Under the pieces are notes generated by a model. That model made no database searches, was not told where the DNA came from, and saw only the letters and a program-made list of their open reading frames with translations. Positions 27,282-36,192 of a stretch of 64,000 nucleotides of DNA are shown piece after piece. The position numbers and the translations under genes were made by a program. Source of the stretch: Candidatus Villigracilis affinis. Lineage in GTDB: Bacteria > Chloroflexota > Anaerolineae > Anaerolineales > Villigracilaceae. The stretch covers positions 1 to 64,000 of the forward strand of contig JADKEA010000021.1 in assembly GCA_016718275.1 (NCBI GenBank), read 5' to 3'. The first letter of the stretch is position 1, and the number at the start of each line of letters is the position of its first letter.

Positions 27282-27467
27282 GTGCGTTATAATAAAGTTA
27301 ACTAATCGAGTTGCTGTCTAACAAGATTCACAGGAAATTTAACGCGAGGGCGCATAGACGCTATTAAAAACTGGCGGATTGACGGCTTTGTGTTAAGAAA
27401 ACCTGGTAAGACCAGAGCAGAGAATACAGGCAGCAGTTTGAGTTAACTATGTTCGGAGGTACCTATA

Positions 27468-28169
27468 ATGAGAGTTCGTAAATTTTTTTGGCTGGCGGTC
27501 TTTTCCATGCTTGCCATGATCCTCAGTTCCTGTAATCTGGGAGCCACTCCGGTCCCCACGCAGGATCTGGGCGCGGTACAGACACAGGCATTTAATACTG
27601 TTTTGACCCAGGTTGCGGCGCAAAGTTCCCCGACTCCTTTGCCGACCAATACCCTCCTGCCAACAAACACACTTTCGGCACCTGCCACGTTTGCGTCGGT
27701 TGGCGGTGGTGGTGCCACTCCCATTCCCTTTAACACCCAGCAGCCTGTTTTGGGGATCACTCCTCTGGCCTCCCCTGTGCCAACTGTATCCGTTTTTGCA
27801 ACTATCACAACCAAGAACGGCTGCAATGACGGGATTTTGGTCAAGGAGAGTGAGCCTTTTGACGGTGACGTATTGCAGCGCGGAAAGGCTTTCGAAAAGG
27901 TCTTTCAATTTTTGAACACCGGTACTTGTGTGTGGGACGAGGGATACACCTTTGCCTTCCTGCCCGATTTTTCCACCCCGGGTTTCAAAGGCTCCGATAT
28001 TGTCATCAAAAAAGCTGAAGATTACGTCAAAACGGGCGCCAACATTTCGTTTGTCTTGAAGCTGGTCACCAATAACGCGCCTGGTGAATATATCGGTACC
28101 TGGAAAATGAGAGATGACGAAGGTAATTACTTCGGCTCCATGGTATGGGTTAAATACGTCATTAAATAG
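27468..28169 (+). CDS. Lipoprotein with NBR1-type Ig domain (copy 4)
   Basis: 233 residues, intact. RBS GGAGG at 27454. Signal peptide with lipobox LSSC near residue 22; Thr/Pro linker; Ig domain from about residue 120: DVLQRGKAFEKVFQFLNTGTCVW, FLPDFSTPGFKGSD, GTWKMRDDEGNYFG. It is more diverged than the other copies and lacks a C-terminal second domain. The 186-base gap before it shows no clear promoter or terminator. Confidence 0.8.
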   Translation: MRVRKFFWLAVFSMLAMILSSCNLGATPVPTQDLGAVQTQAFNTVLTQVAAQSSPTPLPTNTLLPTNTLSAPATFASVGGGGATPIPFNTQQPVLGITPLASPVPTVSVFATITTKNGCNDGILVKESEPFDGDVLQRGKAFEKVFQFLNTGTCVWDEGYTFAFLPDFSTPGFKGSDIVIKKAEDYVKTGANISFVLKLVTNNAPGEYIGTWKMRDDEGNYFGSMVWVKYVIK

Positions 28170-28194
28170 TCGGCAGATAATCAAGAGAGGAACC

Positions 28195-28812
28195 ATGAAA
28201 GTTAGATTTGTCATTTTTGCAGTAATTACCACGCTGATCCTGGCTGCTTGTGCACCTGCCACTCCCGTTGTGCCGACGCCCGATGTGCTTGCCATTCGCA
28301 CCTCTGCGGCATTTACAGTAGTTGCGGAGTTCACTCTTACAGCCGCCGCGTTCACACCCACCCCGATGCCTCCCACAGCGACATTCACCGCTGAACCTCC
28401 ACCCACTGAAACTCCAACCATCGCATTTTCAACCGACCCTACCCAGATCGCGCTTGGTACTCCTGCGGGCCCAGCCTGCGATGACTATTCCTTTGACGCA
28501 GCCACAGTGGATGTCACCATTTTGGATGGCACCGCCATGACGCCAGGACAGGAATTTGTCAAAACCTGGAAGATCAAGAACACAGGCATCTGTGCCTGGG
28601 GTGATGGCTATGGCCTCGTTTATGCCTATGGCGATAAGATGAGCGGCGTGCCCGTTCCTATCGGCCTGGTTGAAGTGGGTCAGGAAGTGGAAGTGTCCGT
28701 CAATTTCAAAGCCCCCGATCAGATCGGCGAATACACCAGCGCATGGCAAATGGCAAACTCCAAGGGCGTTACCTTTGGCAAGGCCATCTTCGTAAAGATC
28801 GTTGTTAAATAA
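28195..28812 (+). CDS. Lipoprotein with NBR1-type Ig domain (copy 5)
   Basis: 205 residues from ATG 28195 (RBS GAGGAACC); upstream in-frame residues overlap copy 4 and are not native. Lipobox LAAC near residue 18, Thr/Pro linker to about 85, then the Ig domain: VTILDGTAMTPGQ, FVKTWKIKNTGICAWGDGY, AWQMANSKGVTFG. It is the shortest form, only linker plus one Ig domain. Twenty-five bases separate it from copy 4, so both are likely on one transcript. Confidence 0.82.
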   Translation: MKVRFVIFAVITTLILAACAPATPVVPTPDVLAIRTSAAFTVVAEFTLTAAAFTPTPMPPTATFTAEPPPTETPTIAFSTDPTQIALGTPAGPACDDYSFDAATVDVTILDGTAMTPGQEFVKTWKIKNTGICAWGDGYGLVYAYGDKMSGVPVPIGLVEVGQEVEVSVNFKAPDQIGEYTSAWQMANSKGVTFGKAIFVKIVVK

Positions 28813-28886
28813 ATCTTTTGGTGCGTCACGGTAGTATCTTCTGGTAAATCAGCAAAATCTACTCGATTTGGATTATCAAATAAAGT

Positions 28887-28906
28887 AAGGTGCGACGCAC
28901 CTTTTC
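28887..28906 (+). terminator. Short hairpin at the queG start
   Basis: AAGGTGC-GAC-GCACCTT followed by TT. It could end the lipoprotein transcript, or fold over the GTG at 28890 and influence queG translation. Confidence 0.4.
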
Positions 28907-29942
28907 CCGAATCAACTTGTCCGACCTCAAGCAAGCCATTAAAGACAAATCGCGCCAGCTGGGATTCATCCTGGCTGGCGTTACTTCTTGCGAGTCACCT
29001 GCATCTTACGGTATTTTCGAAGAATGGATCAATGCGGGCAAACACGGCACAATGAACTACCTCGCCGAAGAACGCAATCGCATCCGCCGCGCCGACCCCA
29101 AACAAATTCTCCCCGAGTGCCAATCCATTCTCGTCCTCGCCTTGCCATACCAACCTGTAACCTTCAACCTTCAACCTTCAACCCTTCGCATTTCCTCCTA
29201 CGCCCTCGGCGACGATTATCACGACATCATTCCGCCGCGCCTGCAACAGATCGTGGAATTCATTGAAGAGCAAATCGGTCATCCCGTCCCCAATCGTTAT
29301 TACACCGATACAGGTCCCATTCTCGAACGCGAACTTGCCCAACGCGCAGGCCTCGGCTGGATCGGCAAAAACTCCATGCTCATCAACCCGAAGATGGGCT
29401 CCGCATTTTTTCTCGCTGAAATCCTGCTCGGCATCGAACTCGAACCCGACGACGCCCTCATCACCGATCACTGCGGCACCTGCACACGCTGCCTCGAAGC
29501 CTGCCCCACGCAATGCATCCTCCCCAATCGCACCCTCGACGCGCGCCGCTGCATCTCCTACCTCACCATCGAACTCAAAGACGACATTCCCGAAGAACTG
29601 CGCCCGCTTATGCAGGATTGGATTTTCGGATGTGACGCCTGTCAACAAGCCTGCCCATGGAATCGATTCTCACCCCCGGCAGATCCCGCTTTCGAATCGA
29701 AAATCCCGCTTCCTGTCTTGACCTCTGACCTGCTTCTGACATCCGTTGAATTTAATCAGCGCTTCAAGAAGAGTCCTATAAAGCGTGCCAAGCGACGTGG
29801 TTATCTCCGCAACCTGGCTGTTGCTGTTGGAAACAACGGCAATGAAAATGATCTTCCTGTTTTGGAACAAGCCGCTCAAGACGAAGAACCCATGATCCGC
29901 GAACATGCGAAATGGGCTGTCCAAAAAATAAATGCGGATTGA
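28890..29942 (+). CDS. queG: Epoxyqueuosine reductase
   Basis: Last step of queuosine synthesis, a cobalamin and two-[4Fe-4S] enzyme that reduces epoxyqueuosine in tRNA. About 350 residues. ERELAQRAGLGWIGKN near residue 147 and cluster motifs CGTCTRCLEACPTQC near 191 and CDACQQACPW near 250 are complete; a HEAT-like tail follows. The start is uncertain: GTG 28890 lies in a hairpin, TTG 28917 (LSDLKQAIKD) fits the family better, and neither has a good ribosome site. An in-frame heptamer repeat at 29151-29184 encodes a QPVTFNLQPSTL loop not typical of the family, between strand LVLALPY and ISSYALG. Confidence 0.93.
   Translation: MRRTFSRINLSDLKQAIKDKSRQLGFILAGVTSCESPASYGIFEEWINAGKHGTMNYLAEERNRIRRADPKQILPECQSILVLALPYQPVTFNLQPSTLRISSYALGDDYHDIIPPRLQQIVEFIEEQIGHPVPNRYYTDTGPILERELAQRAGLGWIGKNSMLINPKMGSAFFLAEILLGIELEPDDALITDHCGTCTRCLEACPTQCILPNRTLDARRCISYLTIELKDDIPEELRPLMQDWIFGCDACQQACPWNRFSPPADPAFESKIPLPVLTSDLLLTSVEFNQRFKKSPIKRAKRRGYLRNLAVAVGNNGNENDLPVLEQAAQDEEPMIREHAKWAVQKINAD
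29151..29184 (+). repeat. Heptamer repeat inside queG
   Basis: CAACCTG, TAACCTT, CAACCTT, CAACCTT and a partial fifth unit, gap-free. The same unit type occurs between genes at 15586-15634. Confidence 0.8.
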
Positions 29943-29964
29943 AGTCCGCACTCTGGAAAATGAA

Positions 29965-30561
29965 ATGAAAAAACTTCTTATCGCCACAAATAATAAAGGC
30001 AAAGTAAAAGAGCTTCAGGAACTTCTCAAAGAATTGGATGTTGAACTTGTCACTCCTGCCGATATCAACCTGAATCTCGATGTGGAGGAAGATGGCGCGA
30101 CCTACATTGAGAACGCCTCGAAGAAAGCCATCGCTTTCGCCCAAGCCAGCGGACTGATCTCCCTCGCCGATGACTCGGGTCTTGAAGTGGATGCGCTCGA
30201 CGGCGCACCAGGTTTGTATTCCGCGCGCTATCATCCCAAGCCCGGCGCAGACGATGCAGATCGCCGTGCGTACATGGTTGAAAATCTAAAAGACAAATCG
30301 CGCCCGTGGACAGCGCACTTCCATGCCACGATTGCCATCGCGGTTCCAGGTGGAGATGTGAAAATCGCCGATGGCGATTGCTACGGCGAGATCATCCCCG
30401 AGGAACGTGGCACAGGCGGCTTTGGCTATGATCCCATTTTCTTCATGCCTGAACTGGGTAAGACCATGTCTGAGTTGGAAATGGAAGAAAAGAACCGCCT
30501 CAGCCATCGGGCCAGGGCGGTGATGAATGCAATGCCTATTTTGAGAGAAATATTTTTTTAA
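29965..30561 (+). CDS. rdgB: XTP/dITP pyrophosphatase (RdgB/HAM1 family)
   Basis: 198 residues from ATG 29965 (MKKLLIATNNKGK); the in-frame extension to 29932 is not conserved. Motifs: ATNNKGKVKELQ, SGLISLADDSGLEVDAL, GFGYDPIFF and LSHRARA. It hydrolyses non-canonical purine nucleoside triphosphates to keep them out of DNA. It starts 22 bases after queG. Its TAA overlaps the stop of the convergent hydrolase gene within a shared TTAA. Confidence 0.95.
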   Translation: MKKLLIATNNKGKVKELQELLKELDVELVTPADINLNLDVEEDGATYIENASKKAIAFAQASGLISLADDSGLEVDALDGAPGLYSARYHPKPGADDADRRAYMVENLKDKSRPWTAHFHATIAIAVPGGDVKIADGDCYGEIIPEERGTGGFGYDPIFFMPELGKTMSELEMEEKNRLSHRARAVMNAMPILREIFF

Positions 30562-31466
30562 CTGACCGATCTCTGTTCGGTGCTGTTCGTCTCTGGTGCA
30601 TTGGTAGAATCTGCTTGAAGTGTTGATTCCGCCTCTTGGGCAGGATCAACTTCAACGTTAAGTTCGACGCGGTCTTTTTTCGTCTTCCTAGTGCGGATGG
30701 GTATTGAATCGACGAATTTTTTTAGCAGATCTGCCACGATATCGGGCTGCTCAGCCATGACGAGATGCCCTGCGTTTTCCACAATGTGAAGCGTGGCGTT
30801 GGGCATGTTTTCCTGCAGCAGCTCGGAATATTTTACGGGCATCATCCTGTCTTCCACACCGCAAATGATTAGGGTGGGGACGCGGATCTTTTTCAACTGG
30901 CTGGTTACGTCAAATTCATTGCAGGCAAGAAAATCGCCGAGCAGCACGGGCGGGCGCACATCGAGCATTTGACGTTTTGAGAGGTCTTTCAAGTTTTGCG
31001 GGGCATCTGCACTAAAACAGCTTTCATTGATCAATTCGACCGCGGATTCGAATGTATTGGGGCTTCCTACTGTTTCCAAAATGAGGGAGGCCACGCGCAT
31101 TTTCGAGCCGCTGCCCAGCAGACCCAGTCCGCGTACTTTTCGCGGATATTTTGCAGCGATCGCGAGCGCGATGGCGCTGCCCATGGAAACGCCCACAAAG
31201 ACAGCAGTGCGAAGTTTCAATGCCTGCATGAATGCAAGCACATCATCAACATAATCATCGATGGATTGTCTGCCGTTCCCCTCGGATTTTCCGTGCCCGG
31301 GCAGGTCGAGCGAATACACCTTTTCATCCACCATGCGGCGAACCTGCGGCGGCCACGATAAATGATTACCGCCCGCTCCATGAATGAGGATTATGGGCGG
31401 GCGTTTTGTAGGAGTATCTTCTTCTGCCTCGTGGGCAAAGTAATATAGATTTGCTGCGGTAGGCAT
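30558..31466 (-). CDS. Alpha/beta hydrolase
   Basis: 302 residues. Oxyanion region ILIHGAGGNHLSW near residue 28, nucleophile Ser in GVSMGSA near 92, acid Asp in CGVEDRMMP near 222, His in NAGHLVM near 252: a complete triad. Residues 270-302 are a charged, low-complexity tail (repeated T, E, Q, S) that is unusual for the family. Cytoplasmic, substrate unknown. It starts three bases after the sensor kinase stop, so the two are co-transcribed. Confidence 0.85.
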   Translation of the reverse strand: MPTAANLYYFAHEAEEDTPTKRPPIILIHGAGGNHLSWPPQVRRMVDEKVYSLDLPGHGKSEGNGRQSIDDYVDDVLAFMQALKLRTAVFVGVSMGSAIALAIAAKYPRKVRGLGLLGSGSKMRVASLILETVGSPNTFESAVELINESCFSADAPQNLKDLSKRQMLDVRPPVLLGDFLACNEFDVTSQLKKIRVPTLIICGVEDRMMPVKYSELLQENMPNATLHIVENAGHLVMAEQPDIVADLLKKFVDSIPIRTRKTKKDRVELNVEVDPAQEAESTLQADSTNAPETNSTEQRSVS

Positions 31467-31469
31467 ATT

Positions 31470-33222
31470 TTATTTTGAACGCATGTGATGCAGGCGGTCT
31501 GCAGCTTCCTCGGTGAGGGGAATGTAGACCTGTACTTTGGTGCCCTTCCCCAGTGTGGAATCGAGTTGGAATAATCCGTTTACAAGTTCTGCACGCTCAC
31601 GCAAATTTACCATGCCGAGGCTGCTGTTGGCTCGTTTGTCGTATGCCTCGGTTATGGATTTTACGTCGAAGCCCATGCCATTATCTGCGATCTCCAACAG
31701 AGCAATACCCGCATCCATTTGAGTTAAGCTGACAGCGATGGTTTCAGCCGCCGCGTGTTTGCGGGCGTTGTTGACGGCCTCTTCAATGATATAGAAGATC
31801 ACGCCCTGCTTGCCCATTTCCAATTGAGTGGTCACTCTTTCATCGATATTATGTGTCACTTTTTGGGCATAGGTTTCCTGCATTTTATCTGACATGGCCT
31901 GGATCGCTGCAACGAGGCCTTGCGATTCAAGAATCAGCGGGCGCAGGGTGAAGAGCATGTGGCGGATTTCCTTGGTGGTGCGATGCGCCAGCTCTTCCAG
32001 TTTGACCACTTCATCGGCGGCGGAATTGACATCCTTTGCCAGCATGCGCCGCATGATGTTGAGGCGCATGGCAATGGCCGCGACAGATTGGGTGGGCCCA
32101 TCGTGCAGATCGCGCGCCAGCTTCTTGCGCGCTTCTTCGTGGATCTCCACCATGCGTTCTTTTTCCTCGACAAGGTCCTGATACAAACGCGCATTCTGGA
32201 TCGCGATCACGGCTTGACGGCCAATGATATCGAGCAGGTTGCGGCGCTCCATTGTGAAATACTCCGAGTCAGGATGGGCGAATAACAGCACACCGTACAC
32301 ATTGAATCCGCTGCGCAAGGGGGAAACAATATCCGCTGGTACAATTGCGGAGCGCAATCACGCGGCCGAGTTCGGGGTCATAGCCGATGTCTTTGAACCA
32401 GAGCGGCTCGCCTTCGTCGATTGTTTTTTTGAGGATGCCTTCCGCGGCATCAAAGGTGACACGCATATCGGCAGTAGTGAAGCGCCGCGCCGACCCGATC
32501 CGCAATTTGCCGCCGTTGAACAGCATCACCACACCAACGAGGGGATCACTATGCAGTTGTTCAGGGTCGGGATTTAATGCGGAAGCGCTCAGGTTAAGTG
32601 CAGATTCAAGCACACGTTTGTAACTTAAAGTGGAGGATAATGCGGCCGTCAATTCATAAATGGCGCGCATGCGTTCGGCTTGCAGGGCGCTTTTTCTCTC
32701 TTCAGAATCCAGCCACAGTTCGCGATTCTTTCTCATATGGATGATCATACGCTTGCCGAGAAAACCGAACACCAGACTTAATGCGATCAGGGATGCAGAA
32801 AAAGCGATGGCGAGCGGCAGGCTGTCCTCGGCTTGTACGCCCATGTAGATCATAAGCACTGAGAACAATACGGAGGCAATCACCGCCCCCAGTAATTCAA
32901 AAAATATCGAACCCGTCAGGATCGGAAGGATGCCAGCCCAGACCGCAGGTCCGCGCAGACCGCCTTGGGCCCAATAGAATAATCCAGCCAGGGTAATATC
33001 AACAAGTGTACTGAAAAGGCGGTGGTAGGCCACGCGTATGTTCATTCCTGCCAGCGCGGTCATGAAAAGATTCCAGGCGATCAATAACCCCAGCGGCCAC
33101 GAAACTGCAATTTCAAGTTTGTCCCCGAGTCCAAGTGAAACGACAAAGCCGACCAGAATGATCCATCTCAAAGATATGGCAAACCAGTCTGCCATGTAGG
33201 GCGAATCAAATCTTCGTAACAT
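31470..33222 (-). CDS. Membrane sensor histidine kinase with GAF-like domain, frameshifted
   Basis: The N-terminal part from ATG 33222 has five to six membrane segments (residues 15-165) and a GAF-like domain that crosses the shift near 32350 (LGRVIALR into RSAIVPADIV). The C-terminal part carries the HisKA_3 box ARKKLARDLHDGPTQSVAA, N-box IIEEAVNNARKHA and G-boxes IADNGMGFD and SLGMVNLRERAEL. Together about 583 residues. No response regulator gene is adjacent, so its partner is elsewhere. It precedes the alpha/beta hydrolase with a three-base gap. Confidence 0.85.
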
Positions 33223-33291
33223 AACTTCCCTATGATAACGAAAAATATCCGGTACGACAACCAGGGTGACTTACAGCTAGATTACACCTTG

Positions 33292-34017
33292 TTAAGTATT
33301 GTAGCCCATTTGAGTTAAATATGGGCCAAGCTTCTCTTTTAAGAGCGATTTTTGTTCGTCATTGTAGGCTTCGCGAAAACGCCCGATTTTGCCCTTGTAG
33401 AAATGCAGACCCTGCTGCCCTTCCGCAGTACTTGGACGATATTGCTCGATCACCTTGCGGACCTCAGGCCTGCTCCCGTTTAATTTGAGATATTCGACCA
33501 ATTTGGCAGATTCAACATCATAATTCGTCAACAGGTCTTCGTAGCGCGCGGTGAGGACATTCTTCTCTTTGATCCATTTTTCCCAAATGTGGACATATTC
33601 CATCATGAAATCCATGCTCTTGTCAAAATCGGACAGGTGCGAGAATGCATTGGGGCGGCCTTTGGTGAGCGCACGCTGACCGAAATCGAAGGCCGAGAGC
33701 ATGGCGTCGCGCGGATCACGATAAATGTATGTGATGCGCAGCCTGCCCAGGGTCGAGAGCAGACGCGAGGCATTCGTCGGCGCGGAGTGTGCCTTGATGA
33801 CGAAAGTATTGACCAGCGCGGGAATCATCACCAGTCCAAGCCTTCTGGCTGAAAGCACACCGATATTGCAGTTGACCTCGGTGAGGACATTTTGCAGCCG
33901 ATACCGTTCGCGGATATCGCGCGCATCGGCACAGCCTGTGGTTTTCATGAGATCGTGAATTAGATTGTAGTGCCAGCCCGACCCAGCGCGCGGCATTCCG
34001 ACGGATAGTACGATCAT
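33292..34017 (-). CDS. Sulfotransferase 1 of the polysaccharide cluster
   Basis: 241 residues. The 5'-phosphosulfate-binding loop lies at the N-terminus (VGMPRAGSGW) and the 3'-phosphate motif in TYIYRDPRDAMLSAFDF near residue 100, as in PAPS-dependent carbohydrate sulfotransferases. The start codon overlaps the stop of the Wzy-like gene by four bases (ATGA), so it is translationally coupled to polymer synthesis and is likely to sulfate the exported glycan or its repeat unit (inference). Confidence 0.82.
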   Translation of the reverse strand: MIVLSVGMPRAGSGWHYNLIHDLMKTTGCADARDIRERYRLQNVLTEVNCNIGVLSARRLGLVMIPALVNTFVIKAHSAPTNASRLLSTLGRLRITYIYRDPRDAMLSAFDFGQRALTKGRPNAFSHLSDFDKSMDFMMEYVHIWEKWIKEKNVLTARYEDLLTNYDVESAKLVEYLKLNGSRPEVRKVIEQYRPSTAEGQQGLHFYKGKIGRFREAYNDEQKSLLKEKLGPYLTQMGYNT

Positions 34018-35513
34018 TTAATTTCCTTATTTTGGAGTGCAACGCCCTGCCCAGAATCTGTTAAAGAGTCTCCAGAGGTTGCCGCAAGCCCTACCAGTAT
34101 GCCTGGAATGATCCAGAGGTTCGGCGTTGTGAGCGAATCTTGTGTGAAATTATAAAATGTGATTGCAAACCATGCAAATATTCCCGCCACTGCTGCAAAT
34201 CGAGCCCAGCTTTCCCTGCGGCGCAGAAGGCTGAGTATATCGCCAAGTATGTAAAACTGAAATGCTGCGAACAAAAAGAAGCCGATCAAACCCGTTTCAG
34301 CCAGCAGGCGCACGTATAGATTTTTTGGGTTGGGATACAGCCTGTTTTCAGGGCTGAGTTGTTTGGCGATCTCAGGCACGGTGGTGAGCGACCAATCGGG
34401 CAGGTTCGGGTAAATGTAGAAACCACTTGCTCCGAGGCCTACGCCCGCCCAGGGATATTGCTCGAAAGCAGATAATGCCCCAGCGGAGTATGCACCGCGC
34501 GCGCCCGCGTTAATATCCACAATGTATTCGCTCAAGCTTTGCGCGTCCGTTTCCCATAAACGGCGGAAGAAATTTTTCTGGCTGAGGAACAGGAACGTGC
34601 CTGCGAATGCGCCAATGATCGCGACGATGATTCCGATTCGAAATGCCATTTCCAAAACGCGTCCGCGAAAACCGCTAATGAACCAATTCCACACCGAGCG
34701 GGTGACATCGCGGCCCACGAATAAAAATGTCAACCCAGCCGCGGCAATGGTGGTGAGCAATCCGCCGCGTGAGTAGGTTGCCAAAACCACCAGTAAAGAC
34801 AACGCCATTAGAACAGGTTCCAGCCATTTCAGTCGTGTGATGCGGAAATTCGTCAGCACGGCGGCAAATAAAAATGGGATGAAGGTCGTCGCGAATTGTC
34901 CCGCAAGCCAGGCGGGTTCATATGCAAGGCCAGAGATTCGATTCGTGCGTACGAGTTCACGCATTGAAAATGCGCGCTGCCAGTGCGTCACCATTTCTTT
35001 TTCGAGCAGGCCCGTGTAAAACGTGACTGCCTGCAAACCGCTCCATGCAAGATCGAGGCACAATCCCGCAAATAGCCATTTGACCGTGAAACGGAAATCA
35101 TCTTCGTCTTTGTTCATCCATAGGGCGGCGATGAAGAAGGCGATGCCGATGAAGAGAGTTGCGAGCGCGCGGATGGCTCTGCCTGAATAGGTTTGCCCGC
35201 GCAATGGGATCGGATCGATCAACGCCCCGAAGCTGGTCGCTGCCACCATGAACAGGACCAGCACCCCAAGCGGAATCAACGCGCCTGACCAGTTGAGCTT
35301 TGTTTTTCCGCGCCACGCCAGAATCAGCATCAGCGGAATCAACACCGCCAGCGGATACATCGCCAGCGGACGAACCAATGTGCCTTCACCCAAAAATGGA
35401 AACCAGCGGAAACTGGTTACAGGCAAAGTCAGCAACGCCGCACCCCAAAGGATGCGGGAGATTTTGTGAGGGTTGTTTACCACTGAGGTCGCAGAGAACA
35501 CGGAGGTCTTCAT
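34014..35513 (-). CDS. O-antigen polymerase/ligase-like membrane protein (Wzy/WaaL family)
   Basis: 499 residues with about twelve hydrophobic segments. A large periplasm-side loop precedes the Wzy_C-type motif (ATYSRGGLL near 245, then PWAGVGLGASGF near 352). In an organism without LPS core genes here, it most likely polymerises exopolysaccharide repeat units. The first 13 residues (MKTSVFSATSVVN) are encoded by a dispersed repeat (35479-35507), not by family sequence. It overlaps the Wzz-like gene by four bases. Confidence 0.85.
   Translation of the reverse strand: MKTSVFSATSVVNNPHKISRILWGAALLTLPVTSFRWFPFLGEGTLVRPLAMYPLAVLIPLMLILAWRGKTKLNWSGALIPLGVLVLFMVAATSFGALIDPIPLRGQTYSGRAIRALATLFIGIAFFIAALWMNKDEDDFRFTVKWLFAGLCLDLAWSGLQAVTFYTGLLEKEMVTHWQRAFSMRELVRTNRISGLAYEPAWLAGQFATTFIPFLFAAVLTNFRITRLKWLEPVLMALSLLVVLATYSRGGLLTTIAAAGLTFLFVGRDVTRSVWNWFISGFRGRVLEMAFRIGIIVAIIGAFAGTFLFLSQKNFFRRLWETDAQSLSEYIVDINAGARGAYSAGALSAFEQYPWAGVGLGASGFYIYPNLPDWSLTTVPEIAKQLSPENRLYPNPKNLYVRLLAETGLIGFFLFAAFQFYILGDILSLLRRRESWARFAAVAGIFAWFAITFYNFTQDSLTTPNLWIIPGILVGLAATSGDSLTDSGQGVALQNKEIK
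35479..35507. repeat. Dispersed ACCACTGAG...CACGGAGGT repeat used as coding start
   Basis: Twenty-nine bases similar to one arm of the inverted repeat at 48417-48479 (ACCACTGAG and CACGGAG cores). Here they code for residues 3 to 12 or so of the Wzy-like protein. Confidence 0.5.
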
Positions 35514-36124
35514 TTATTTTTGGGCTTGATGAAAAGTAATGCAAATATAGCCAGCATGAGAAAACCGATAGAACCTGCCAATAGATAACTACTTAATGGA
35601 ATGCTTCTCTCTTTGGCAATACTTTCAGACTGAGTCGCTTCGAGGCGGACGAATTCGTTGATCGTGCCTGAGGCCACATCCGCTTCGGTTTCGGCAACGA
35701 AAGCCTCCGCCCAGGTTGTGACCAACGATGCGGCGAATTGTGAATCATCGTCATCGGCGTAGAAATGCCAGCCTGCTTCAGCAGGTTGACTGAGTTGCAG
35801 TTTGCCCCTGCGCAGTTCTTCTAAGGGAATGCCGAATTCAGATGATAGCCGTCCCAGCACTTCATCAGACCAGGCGATCTCTTCCAATTTGCGCGACTCG
35901 CGTTCGAGATAATAAAACTGCTGACGATCCGTTTCCTTCGGCCAGGCTTGCTCCAAATTGAAATCCACATTGACAGTGGCCTGCGCGCGAAATGGCGGCG
36001 GAGCCGCATAATAAACCACAGCACCGATGATCGCGCCAACGAGCGCGCCAAACATCCAAAAGCGCCATGCCTTAAGCAGGCGGATGAAGTCTTCAAGAGA
36101 GGGGGAGGTGAGAAGATGATTCAT
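35510..36124 (-). CDS. Wzz-type chain-length determinant protein
   Basis: 204 residues. Two membrane helices, one near residues 22-42 and one near 177-197, flank an extracytoplasmic domain, the Wzz plan but with a short middle domain. The Pro/Gly-rich stretch before TM2 is weak. No tyrosine kinase domain follows. It probably sets the chain length of the polymer made by the Wzy-like protein with which it overlaps by four bases. Confidence 0.75.
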   Translation of the reverse strand: MNHLLTSPSLEDFIRLLKAWRFWMFGALVGAIIGAVVYYAAPPPFRAQATVNVDFNLEQAWPKETDRQQFYYLERESRKLEEIAWSDEVLGRLSSEFGIPLEELRRGKLQLSQPAEAGWHFYADDDDSQFAASLVTTWAEAFVAETEADVASGTINEFVRLEATQSESIAKERSIPLSSYLLAGSIGFLMLAIFALLFIKPKNK

Positions 36125-36192
36125 ATTGTGTTTCTCCGTTCTGAGCGGAGTGACGAGTGAACTTTGAGAAATGGAGTCGAAGGATAGAAGGA

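Noticed and set aside
27447..28421. Long minus-strand open frame (324 codons) opposite Ig lipoproteins 4 and 5
   Set aside because: The Thr/Pro-rich codons of the sense genes give Gly/Val-rich open frames on the other strand. No start site or motif.
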